In this document: in pieces, positions 1 to 9,560 of the stretch | Numbering within the stretch: the stretch's first letter is position 1 | Layout: the number at the start of each line of letters is the position of its first letter | NCBI GenBank assembly: GCA_032358255.1 | Contig: JAULBX010026942.1 | Coordinates: 1 to 42,074 of the forward strand | Direction of reading: 5' to 3' | DNA from: Heterotrichella gracilis | Taxonomy: Eukaryota; Sar; Xanthophyceae; Tribonematales; Xanthonemataceae | Length of the DNA: 42,074 bases | The notes under the pieces: generated by a model | What the model saw: only the letters and a program-made list of their open reading frames with translations | Told to the model about the DNA's origin: nothing | The model's database searches: none | Made by a program: the position numbers and the translations under genes

Positions 1-1221
1 TATGATCGGTCACGAGGGCTCAGTACGGGCTAGTAAGTTCATACCTTGCTCGATCCAACCGGTTTGCTGGAAACGATGTGCTCAATGTTTCCACAGGCCA
101 GAGCTTTGTTCCAGCGGCGATGGCATCAGTGCAGGCCGAAACGCACCCAGAAAATATCTGGCCGTTGATCCTGTCCAGGTGGCACCGACGACCCCAGATA
201 TTTCCAAGATATTCGGTGATATCCGCTGGCCCTGCGGGGATGCGCACCGGCCAATCTGGGGATTGCCACCAGGAGGGTTCCGCTGGGCGCGCGGGGACTA
301 CAATCTGGTGGCTGGGATTGGGGCCCAGGAAGGAATATCTGGGCCAGCAACGTCACCAATGGGAAAGCGGCCTTTCTTGCGAAAAGGCAGCGGCGCACAT
401 GCTGCGCACACTGCTCGTTGCAGAGCTGCCACAAGGGGAGTGCCACAGACATGCACAGGAGTGCAACGCAACGCCTTGACCAATCAGGCTTCGAACCACA
501 ATCACACCCTGGAACCTTTCACGGTCACCAACACGGCCAGGTCAAACGCGGAATACAGCAAGTCAACCCCTTCCAGGTGAGCTGCTGGTGACCCAGTACC
601 CCTGCGCACCAACTACCGGGCCTAAAGGGAAATCTTGTACGTGGGATGTGAACGGAATTGCGTTTGCACCTGCGGGCATCTCCCAATGTGTGCTGCGCCC
701 ACCCTTTCGCCTCGTTTTGTCAACCGGTTGCAGCTCGCGCCAGCAAGCTGTACTCAGTGAAGTGCATGGTTTCCTTAGCTGGGTGGTTTCCCAGCACAAC
801 ACAGCCTCCTGTTTGTGGAAGCGTGGATAACTCCGGATTTCATGTCACCCCAATTCGACGTCGATGCATGCATGCATGCGTTTGCATGCATACAAATATA
901 TATATGCTTGCGCCCTATTCCCAACTGCATGCCGCTTGCTCTTGCTGCTTCTCAACTCCAATTATCAGTAGACAAGCACTTGAACACTAAGTCTGGCCCC
1001 ATGGGGCAGTGCGCACAAGCGTTCAGGAGCCATGGGTACAGACCACACCACTGGGAACCACCTCAAGTTTGAAATATTCACGCAGGGCAGCATCCAGGGT
1101 TTAGGGTTTAGATTACACCCCCCCACTCCTCCCCCCGTGCCCACCCCTATCACCCATACACCCATCACCCAGGTCACCTAACAATTGGAGGGCGCTGTTG
1201 CTTTGAGGCAGGTGCGCCACT
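1..1221. other. Upstream region of HydEF, no supported gene
   Basis: I see no gene that I can support here. Open frames on both strands are short, overlap one another and match no family I know. The first 400 bases repeat the word AATATCTGG or close variants (near 153, 195 and 340). A TGCATGCA array lies at 863-890. Plant-type telomere-like words (GGGTTTAGGGTTTAG) appear near 1098. The stretch next to 1222 presumably holds the HydEF promoter and 5' UTR, but no TATA box is clear. Confidence 0.4.
863..890. promoter_or_regulatory. TGCATGCA array upstream of HydEF
   Basis: An alternating purine-pyrimidine run (GATGCATGCATGCATGCG) is followed by a second TGCATGCA, about 330 bases before the HydEF start codon. 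Similar arrays precede four other genes here. A regulatory role is inference from position only. Confidence 0.3.
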
Positions 1222-4200
1222 ATGGCCCTGCGGAGGGGGGGGATGCAGCTGCTGCGTCAGCTGCCTTACCTCCCCAGTGGTCCCCACCTGTTTATCCCCC
1301 TGGCCCTGCGCTCAGCACAGCTCCTCCTGGGTGCACCCAGCCTGCAGCGCCTGTTCAGCGGCGCGCCTGGCACGGCTGTCGAGCCAGCAGCAGGTTCCCA
1401 GGTAAGGGTTTTGTCACGCCCTAGGGTTTAGATGGCATTGTGTGGTGCTTAAGGAGTGCAGTTGGCACCTTGAGGTGGGCAAGGAGCGAAAGAGGCACAT
1501 TGTTGCTTGCATGCACGGTGCCAAATACTCGTAGAAAGACAGAAAGAGTATTTGGCACCGAGAGACATGGAACGCACAAAGGCGGGATTAGGGGGGCCAC
1601 CGGCTCGTACCATTTTTGGTACATTTGAAATACCCTAGAACCCTGGGGTTTGCACAGGTACCTGCAGAGAAGCTTTACTCCAAGCTGCGCGCACCGCCCC
1701 TAGGGTCCCAGCACAAGATAACCCCGGAGGAGGCCGCTAGGGTTTTGGGCCATTTCCTGGGCGCACCCCAGCTGCGTCCCGGGGATGTGCTCGCCCTGAA
1801 TGCTGAGGAGATAGAAGGGGTGTTAAAGGCGACTACGCTACCGGGTAAGTCATGGGGGAGCGAGGTTAGGGCCTAGGCATTGGGATTATGCAAAGGGTTA
1901 ATATTGATCTTCAGTTGCCAGTGCATAGCTAAACCCTTGAGATATGAAATGCCACGTCCCAAGGCCACGTGCCGGCAGACATGTATCCCCTTTTTGCTGG
2001 TGTAAACCTACAATTCCCCACTCTTGTAGGCATCTGCGAAACCCTAAACCCTAAGATCCCCTTCTGCAGGCGCCAACAAAACCCTAGAGGAGGCCCTCTT
2101 TGCCCATGCAGATGGAGTGACCACCAGATTCTTTGGGAATGAGATATATTTCAGGGGGATTGTGGAGTTCAGCAACGTGTGCCAGGCGGACTGCGGCTAC
2201 TGCGGCATCAGAAAGCACCAGGCTGGGGTGCACAGGTGCGCTTGGCAATCCTAGGGTTTATTGTTACAGGATTAGGGTTTTTTGTGCATGTGCATGGCGG
2301 ACTGCGGCTACTGCGGCATCAGAAAGCACCAGGCTGGGGTGCACAGGTGTGGATATGGAACCTACCCAAACCCTTGTAGCAGTAGGGATTTGTAGGGTAG
2401 ATGTTTGGTATTGTATGTAGGGTGTTTGGTGCAAATGTCAGGCGGACTGCGGCTTCTGCGGCGTCAGGAATTTGGGTTGGAATTGGGTTTTTGAGGGTAA
2501 ATGTTGGGGTTCTATGTAGGGTTTTTTTTCGTGTCAGGCTGATTGCGGCTACTGCTTGGGTCCCAGGAGGGGGTGCAAACTCCCCCACCGCCACCTGTAC
2601 ACACCATCTTCTTTGACTAGGTGCTTCAAACACAAGTGCACAGCCCCCCCCACCCCCTCCACCCCCCTTCAGGTACACCATCCCCCCCGATGAGGTGGTG
2701 TGCACCGCTGAGTGGGCCTGGCGCAACCTTGGCACCCGCTTCCTGGACCCACACCCACCACCACCACCACCACCCAAACACACCCACAACTCCCATCTTC
2801 CCTTGCATTCCAGGTACACCATCCCCCCAGATGAGGTGGTCCGCACCGCTGAGTGGGCCTGGCGCAACGGCATGGGCACCCTCATGCTGCAGAGTGGGGA
2901 GCTGCCGGGTCCCCAGCGCCTGGACTACCTCACCCAGGTGGTGCGGCGGGTGAGGGGGAGGACGATAGCCATGGACCTGGAGGCGCAGGGGAGGGACCCC
3001 ACGGTAGGGTTTGTAGGTCTGGGGAAAGACCCTATTGGAGGGTTTGTCAAGGTCTGGTGCATGGCCATACATGTACATTTGGTAGGGTTCCTGGGCGGGG
3101 GTGAGGAGTGAAATGCAGCGCAATTGTGTGGCCATTCCACCCTAGTAAAAAACCCCAAAAAACACGGCAATTCCCCATTATCCTTCACCCAATTCCGGCC
3201 GCCCACCCCACCACCGACCGCAGGTCCCACCCCCCAACACCCACGGCCTGGGCCTGTGCGTAGCCCTCTCAGTGGGTGAGCTACCCCATGCAGACTACCA
3301 CGCACTGCGCCAGGCGGGGGCCGGACGGATACCTGCTCTGTATAGAGATACCAACCCAGTTCCATTCTATCCCATTAGGAACATCTAAAAGGCACCGCAT
3401 GCACATTGTAACCAATCACCCGAACCCCGCCGCAGGTCCTACCCCCCACCACCCACGGCTTAGGCCTGTGCGTGGCCCTGTCGGTGGGCGAGCTACCGAC
3501 TGCAGACTATCATGCACTGCGCGAGGCGGGTGCGGACCGCTACTTGCTGCGGGTAGAGACCACCAACCCTGAGCTCTTCAGCGCCATGCACCCACCGAAG
3601 CAGACCCTGGAGCAGAGGCTGCGGGCGCTGGCGGATCTGAAAGATGCGGGGTTCCAGGTGGGAGCAGGTGGTTTTAAGGGGTGTATTATCTTTTTCCAGG
3701 GTTTGGTAGGGTCTGGTTTTGGTGTGGGCCCCAAACGTGGGGTGTATTTGGCACCTTGCACCCTCTTAAGCAGGCCCTGCTGCCTCCTAGCGGTCAAGCA
3801 GAGTTGCATGCTGACCCATAGCCACCATTGCAAGCACACCCATTACCCCAGTGCTATGCTGACAACTGCAGCCCTTCACCACCCCTGTCGCATGCGGACG
3901 GCACACCACCACCGCCTTGGTGCGCGTACTGACAGCAACACCAAACGAACGCCAGCGAATGTTTGCATGCTGACCACACCATACCACCACCACCCACCGC
4001 ATCGCATGCTGGCAGCCCCCCACCCCCTACCCCCTACCCCCCACCCCTGCTGCAGGTTGGCACCGGCATCATGGTGGGCCTGCCTGGTCAAACCCTGGGT
4101 GACTTGGCAAAAGATGTGGTGTTCTTCAGGGAATACGGGGCAGACATGATAGGTGGGTGTGGGAATGAGGGGTGGTTGTGGGGGTGTTGAAGGAGGTAGG

Positions 4201-7200
4201 CATGATGGTGTTGTCTACTGTCTGCACTCGCGACCCTCCACCTGTCCTCCACCAGTCATTGAATCCCAATTCTTTCAAGAATAAGCTTGAAATGCCATGG
4301 AATATCAGCAGGATTACTCCTGATTCTGCACAGCCTAACTGCCCGCCCCTTCTTTTTCCCCCCAGGCATGGGCCCTTACATCACCGAACCAGGCACCCCA
4401 GTGGCCGCCATGTGGCAGCAGTCCTACGGCCACCTTGACAAGGCCCAGCACATGGCGGCCATGTTTGAGCTGACCACCCGCATGAATGCCCTAGTGAGGG
4501 TGACCATGGGGAATGTGAACATTGCGGCAACCACGGCGCTGCAGGTGGGGTGGGTGGGAGGAGGATGGGGTGGGGAGGAGTGGGACGTGTGGGATGTCTG
4601 ATGCTGGTGGTGTGAGCACTGCCTTATTCCTTTCCTCCTTGTCCAATTGCGGGTGGGTGGGTGTGCAACCGTCACCCCTACATACCGCTTCTCTTCCTCC
4701 ATCTTGTAATTACTTCCCCGTTTTGCCCTCACTCACCGCGCCAACATCCTCATTTCCAACCTCACAGCCACCTCAAACTCACCCTTTCACCACCCCCCCA
4801 ACCATCAAACCCCTTGGCCGCAGCACCTCCACTCCCGCATGCCCCACCTGAACACTACCTCCCCTGTTTCCCTCCCCCCCAGGCCATCAACCCCCTTGGC
4901 AGGGAGATCGCCCTCACCCGGGGGGCCAACATCCTCATGCCCATCCTCACACCCACCGCCTACCGGGTCAACTACCAGTTATATGAGGGGAAGCCATGCA
5001 TCACCGACACCGCGGAGGAGTGCAGAAAGTGCCTGAATGTGCGGGTGTCGATGGTGGGGAAGAAGCTGAGGACCGGGATTTGGGGGGATCCGCCGCATTT
5101 CAGGGATCCCCAGGAGGGGGTGAGGCCCTCAGGTGGGTGGTGGCGGGTGGTGGTGGTGGTGGTGTGTTTGGATGCAATGATGGGGATTGATGCTAGGGCT
5201 TCCATACAGTGTGATAGGTTTTGACCTTGTTATTGGGCTGGTGGTGGTTGCTGTAGGGCATTCGGAGGGTTTTGCTTGAATGGATCGTTGACATGCTTGC
5301 ATTTGTCATGGGCGGTACGTTTGGAACCCATGGCAAAAAATCCAATCTTCCAGGATGCCACTTGCGGATGCACTATTATGCTAAAAACCTGCAATTGCAC
5401 CCTTTGGCAGGGTCTCGGGGGTTCCACTCCACCCCCACCTTCCACCAACAACCCTCCGCCCAGCCCCAGCCAGGGTCCCCTAAGAATGTGCCGCATTTGG
5501 TCCCCGGGGCCTACACCCCCAGCACCCCCGTTGGCTCAGATGTGCAGCGCCTGAATGTGGGCATTTTTGGGTCCATGAATGCCGGCAAATCGACCCTCAT
5601 GAACCGCATCACCCGGAGTGAGACCTCCATTGTGGATCCCACCCCGGGGACCACAGCAGACACAAAGGTGGGGATGTGGAAAGCGGTTTGGTGTAATCCC
5701 TCAATTTCTGTGAAGGGGCTTCATACCAAGGGCGCATTTGGGTTTTTTTGATAGTTTTCTAGGACCCTGAGGGACCCCCCCCCTTGATGGGGTAAAAGCC
5801 TTTGCAGGTGATGCTCATGGCGCTGCATGACATTGGCCCAGTCAAGGCCACACAAAGCATTAGGCAAAAAACCTCATCCAAACCCCATAAAATCTACGGG
5901 TAAAAACACCTGTCTTAGGACCCTAATTGATAGTTAAAAATACCCTCTGCAGGTGGTGCTGATGGAGCTGCATGACATCGGCCCAGTCAAGCTTTTTGAC
6001 ACCGCCGGCATCAACGAGGGGGGCGCACTAGGCGAAAAGAAGCGCAGGAAGACCATCAGCGTGCTCAAGGAGTCCGATGTGGGTGTGATCGTGGTGGCTC
6101 CCCCTCCTGAATTCGTGGGTTACTCCCCTGCAGAGTTGGCTGAGGCGCTGCAATGGGAGCGCAAGCTGGTAAGGGCGGCTGAGAAGCATGGGGTCATCCC
6201 CGTTCTGGTGATGAATGTCAGGTGGGTTTTCCCCCTTTGCCTGTGCTGCCCTGCGTGGCAATTTTGCAATCCAAGGATGGGCTTAGTTCCACAGTGCCCT
6301 TGCATTATTTCACTGATGACTCGTGAGTCATGAGTCATGAATGATAAGGCGCTCATGAGATATTTTTTGCCACCGCACAGGGCGGGCGCATGGCGCATGG
6401 ACAGCCCCGAGCTGGCAAATTTGAAGCGGGAAATTTTCAGCATTTTGGATCCCGAGGCCAAATTTCTGGCTGCGCAATTGGACCTCAGCCATGACAGCGC
6501 GAGCACAGAGGTGGGCGGTTCTGCGGCAGGGTTTTGGGTCCTTCGATGGTGTTTTGCCACCATTGAAGCAGTTTTATGGAGGGCAACATCCAATCTGCCT
6601 TGATGACATCTTACTTGAGCCACACCTGATCTGATCACCACCTGATCATTGTAAGATATCCACATCGCATCACCATGAATCACACCTAGAAAACCAACAT
6701 GGCCATATCCAATCTGCATGATCGTCAGCCATGGCACACATCCATGCATGACCTTAGGTAATCTTTCAGCTCCTAGGGGAAAAGAAAACCTAGTCAATAC
6801 CCTATTGCAGGTTGCCACCCTACTCCAGCAGAGCCACTTGCGCAGCCAGGTGCGGGGGTTTACCAAATCCCTGCCCGAAAAGTACCTATCCCCGGGGGGC
6901 ATGGTGTTCCTCAACATCCCCATGGATGCGGAGACCCCGTCCATGCGCCTGCTGAGACCCCAGGTAAGGGTTTGGGGCATTGGGTTAGGGTTTATGGTTT
7001 CAGAGTATCCAATGGATGCGGCCATCCCATCTAAGCGCCTGCTAAGACCCTAGGTAAAGGGAAGACAAATGCAGCATGAGTTCCGGGTGATACCGAGCAT
7101 GTTTCAGGATTTCTTCCTATTCATTACAAGAGTTTTACGCCTCTAATAAATCCACACCCTTGCAGGCACTGATTCAAGAGGAGGCCATCCGCCACTATGC

Positions 7201-9328
7201 AACCACCGTGGCCTATCGGATGGATCTGGCAAGGTGGGGATTCCAAGATGTAGAAAAAAGTTCAGAAAATAAAATGAAAGAACACCAATGCCTGCGCAAC
7301 CTGGACTTACACAAGTGCATTAAAAGTGGGGTAGAATGAGTAGAAGTGCGTGAATGAGGTTTTTGTAGGGGGCTTGCACTTGGCAGCGCCTGGAAAAGGT
7401 GCGCAGAGCAACACCTGTGGCCACTATTGGTGAATACATCTTGCACGCGGCGCATGGCCAGATATGCACAGACCAGTAGCATTTTACTGCTAAAATTCTA
7501 CTGTGGATGCCATTCCTTTACCCCTCACCCCTTTGCCGCAGGGCGCGCAGCGCAGACCCTTCTGAGGTGGCCATAGAGAGGAGCAGGTTCGACCAGGCGC
7601 TGCAGGTGAGAACCCTAGGCTAGGGTGTTGGTGCCCGCCTGTGGAAACCCTTGCCCAGGGTGCTGGAGGTGCCGTGTATGAAACATGTTGCCAAGCACAT
7701 GGACTATTGGATTTGAGCCAAGCCCAACGTATTGCTTTGTTCAAAATGACAACACTGCTGCACGCATTGCTTGTGACGTTGAGTCATCTCAGGGAACTGG
7801 TTTAAGGAAATGGCTGTAGCTTACTTTCACCCTCAATAACCCTTTCAATTAAGGTCTTTGCATGGCGCTGCCATGGACATTCATTGCCTCTGCCTGGTGG
7901 CTGCCAGGGAAGTTCAATATGGCACATTGCGGTAACCAACACCCCTCCATAATTGTAGCACCCCCTTCCCTAAATTCACAATTTGCCGCATTTGCAGGTG
8001 CTCCTGAACCACCCTGGCCCAAAAATTATCGTGACCGACTCCCAGGCCGTGGACATCCTGCACCCCTGGACCCTTGACAAGGGTTCTGGGCAACCCTTGG
8101 TGCCCTTCACCACCTTCTCCATCGCCATGATCCACAGGCAGAGCGGGGGGAAGCTGCCCCTGTTTGTCAACGGATTGGATGCATTCGATAGGCTGATGGA
8201 GGTAGGGGAGGGAAATGGAAAAGGGAGATGGCAGTGTCACGATGTTATTCTGCTTGGTGAAAGGGTAATGTGCCTCAAGTGGTCCAGGAGGGAGCTGGTA
8301 GGACGTTTTCGAAGTGTGTTTTGGGACAAATTGGGACTGTAGCTGTTGTAAAGTTCAGGGATATTTTACCCTAACCCTGATCTCAAACCCTACCAACGTC
8401 CTTTACAATGGCTCCCCCTCCCCTTGCAGGATACCCCTGTGCTGGTCACTGAGGCCTGCAATCACAACCGCGTCACCCAGCTGCCCAACCCTACTGCAAA
8501 CCCTAACACAATGGCCACCTCCTACCAAAACCCTACGCGATTTATCACAGATATTTCCCCCTCCTGCAGGGGGACCGCGTGCTGATTGCCAAGGTCTGCA
8601 ACCACAACCGCATCACCCAGCTGCGCACCCTTACACAAAACCCAAACAAACCCTGCTGAAACCCTGCAGGGAGACCGCGTGCTGATCGCCGAGGCCTGCA
8701 ACCACAACCGCATCACCCAGCTGTGTAACGACATCGGGATGGTGCAGCTGCCCAATAAGATCCATGGGTCCGCTGGGAAGGGGGTGGTAATAGAGCACGC
8801 GTTTGGGAGGGAGTTCCCGGATCTGGAGGGGGAGGATGGGGGTCTGGGGAGGTAAGGGCTAAGCTCCTTGTACATTCTGTGTTTTGAAGCTCAGGAGTTT
8901 GACTTCGTGAGGGCTTGACGAGCAACTAGGCATACAAGAAATCTTCATGTCGACTGATCCATGCTGATGCATGCAGTGGATGGCCAAGACTCTCATCATT
9001 GGTGCATACTGCCCTCAGCTCCTCCCACAGCTCATGGCAGTGCCTACCAAACCCCCACAAATTTATCGCTTTCATCATCATGGTATTCCATGACATCACT
9101 CCCATTTTGCCGCTTCAACACCTTGACGTCCCCGCCCTCCCCCCACCCATCAGGTTCCAGCTGGTCATCCACTGCGGCGGGTGCATGATCGACCCGCAGA
9201 AGGTGCGCGCCCGCCTGTCTGACATACAGGAGGCGGGGGTGCCGGTGACCAACTATGGGCTGCTGCTGGCGCATGTGACCTCACCGGGGGCGCTGAGGAG
9301 GGCGGTGGAGGTGTATGAGGGGGAGTGA
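1222..9328 (+). CDS. HYDEF: HydEF, fused [FeFe]-hydrogenase maturase
   Basis: Fusion of radical-SAM HydE with GTPase/scaffold HydF; known members build the H-cluster of [FeFe]-hydrogenase, in algae in the plastid. Exons: 1222-1401, 1658-1844, 2070-2235, 2814-3003, 3436-3657, 4056-4152, 4366-4544, 4883-5132, 5411-5667, 5953-6221, 6381-6510, 6811-6963, 7166-7233, 7542-7605, 7998-8201, 8670-8851, 9154-9328. All phases join, giving about 990 aa. Residues 1-60 are Arg/Leu-rich like a transit peptide. HydE shows CX3CX2C (C160, C164, C167) and an auxiliary CX7CX2C (C446, C454, C457). A Pro/Gln-rich linker leads to the HydF P-loop GSMNAGKS (544-551), DTAG at 592 and C-terminal cluster ligands CNH (882-884) and HCGGC (939-943). 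No clear NKxD G4 motif is visible. Many introns carry decayed copies of adjacent exon ends. The fusion itself is known from Chlamydomonas. Exon 12 start may be off by one base. Confidence 0.96.
1516..1560. repeat. Perfect 15-bp hairpin in HydEF intron 1
   Basis: Arms 1516-1530 (CGGTGCCAAATACTC) and 1546-1560 (GAGTATTTGGCACCG) are exact reverse complements around a 15-base loop. The TTTGGCACC core recurs at 3743-3759 and in the foldback element at 27383-27542, so it may be a remnant of one element family. Confidence 0.75.
2291..2556 (+). repeat. Three echoes of the HydE cluster-motif exon end
   Basis: The exon 3 tail encoding the CX3CX2C motif (about 2180-2235) is copied three times in the next intron. 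Copy 2291-2345 differs at two bases and keeps the following GT. Copy 2436-2468 reads CQADCGFCGVR. Copy 2531-2556 reads CQADCGYC and differs from the exon mainly by synonymous changes (GCG to GCT, GAC to GAT). All are direct repeats. The ORF-keeping exon is the first copy, because its phase joins exon 4. Confidence 0.9.
2673..2740 (+). repeat. Echo of HydEF exon 4 head
   Basis: About 65 bases repeat the start of exon 4 (2814 onward), including an upstream AG acceptor. The copy encodes YTIPPDEVVCTAEWAWRN against YTIPPDEVVRTAEWAWRN in the exon, then diverges. It lies in the preceding intron. Confidence 0.9.
3224..3357 (+). repeat. Echo of HydEF exon 5 head
   Basis: About 130 bases repeat the first part of exon 5 (3436 onward) after a CGCAG acceptor. 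The copy stays open and encodes GLGLCVALSVGELPHADYH, then shows a compensated one-base insertion and deletion. It is the longest near-intact echo in this gene and could be mistaken for an alternative exon. Confidence 0.9.
5808..5850 (+). repeat. Echo of HydEF exon 10 head
   Basis: After TTTGCAG, about 42 bases repeat the exon 10 start (5953 onward). The copy reads VMLMALHDIGPVK against VVLMELHDIGPVK and then decays before the G3 motif. Confidence 0.85.
7003..7060 (+). repeat. Echo of HydEF exon 12 tail
   Basis: The exon 12 end (about 6913-6970, encoding NIPMDAETPSMRLLRPQ and its GTAAGG donor) is repeated just downstream. The copy reads PMDAAIPSKRLLRP and ends in an in-frame TAG followed by GTAAAGG. 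Confidence 0.85.
8430..8629 (+). repeat. Two echoes of HydF cluster-ligand exon head
   Basis: The start of exon 16 (8670-8735), encoding GDRVLIAEACNHNRITQL, is preceded by two direct copies. Copy 8430-8489 reads DTPVLVTEACNHNRVTQL. Copy 8570-8629 reads GDRVLIAKVCNHNRITQL. Each sits behind a CTTGCAG or CCTGCAG acceptor. Only the third continues open to the next donor. Confidence 0.92.
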
Positions 9329-9342
9329 TGGTGTGGCTGGCT

Positions 9343-9560
9343 TTAGATTGGGGCTGAGGAGGGCGGTGGAGGTTTATGAGGGGGGGCTGCGGGGGGAGTG
9401 GGGTTGGATTAATGCTGGTAGTTGGCATGGCATTTGGTGCAAGTCAGTGGCATTGTGGCATGGTGCGCGGGTGCCAATGACCAACTAAAGGGTTGCTGGC
9501 GCATGTGAACTCGCCAAGGGGGCTGAGGAGGGGGGTGGAGGTGTGTGAGGAGGGGTGAGA
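9343..9560 (+). repeat. Two echoes of HydEF 3' coding end
   Basis: The last coding stretch (about 9226-9328) is repeated past the stop codon. A short copy lies at 9343-9390. A longer one at 9462-9560 matches the segment encoding GVPVTNYGLLLAHVTSPGAL with small indels and a stop. They lie in the 3' UTR or flank, not in an intron. Confidence 0.88.
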
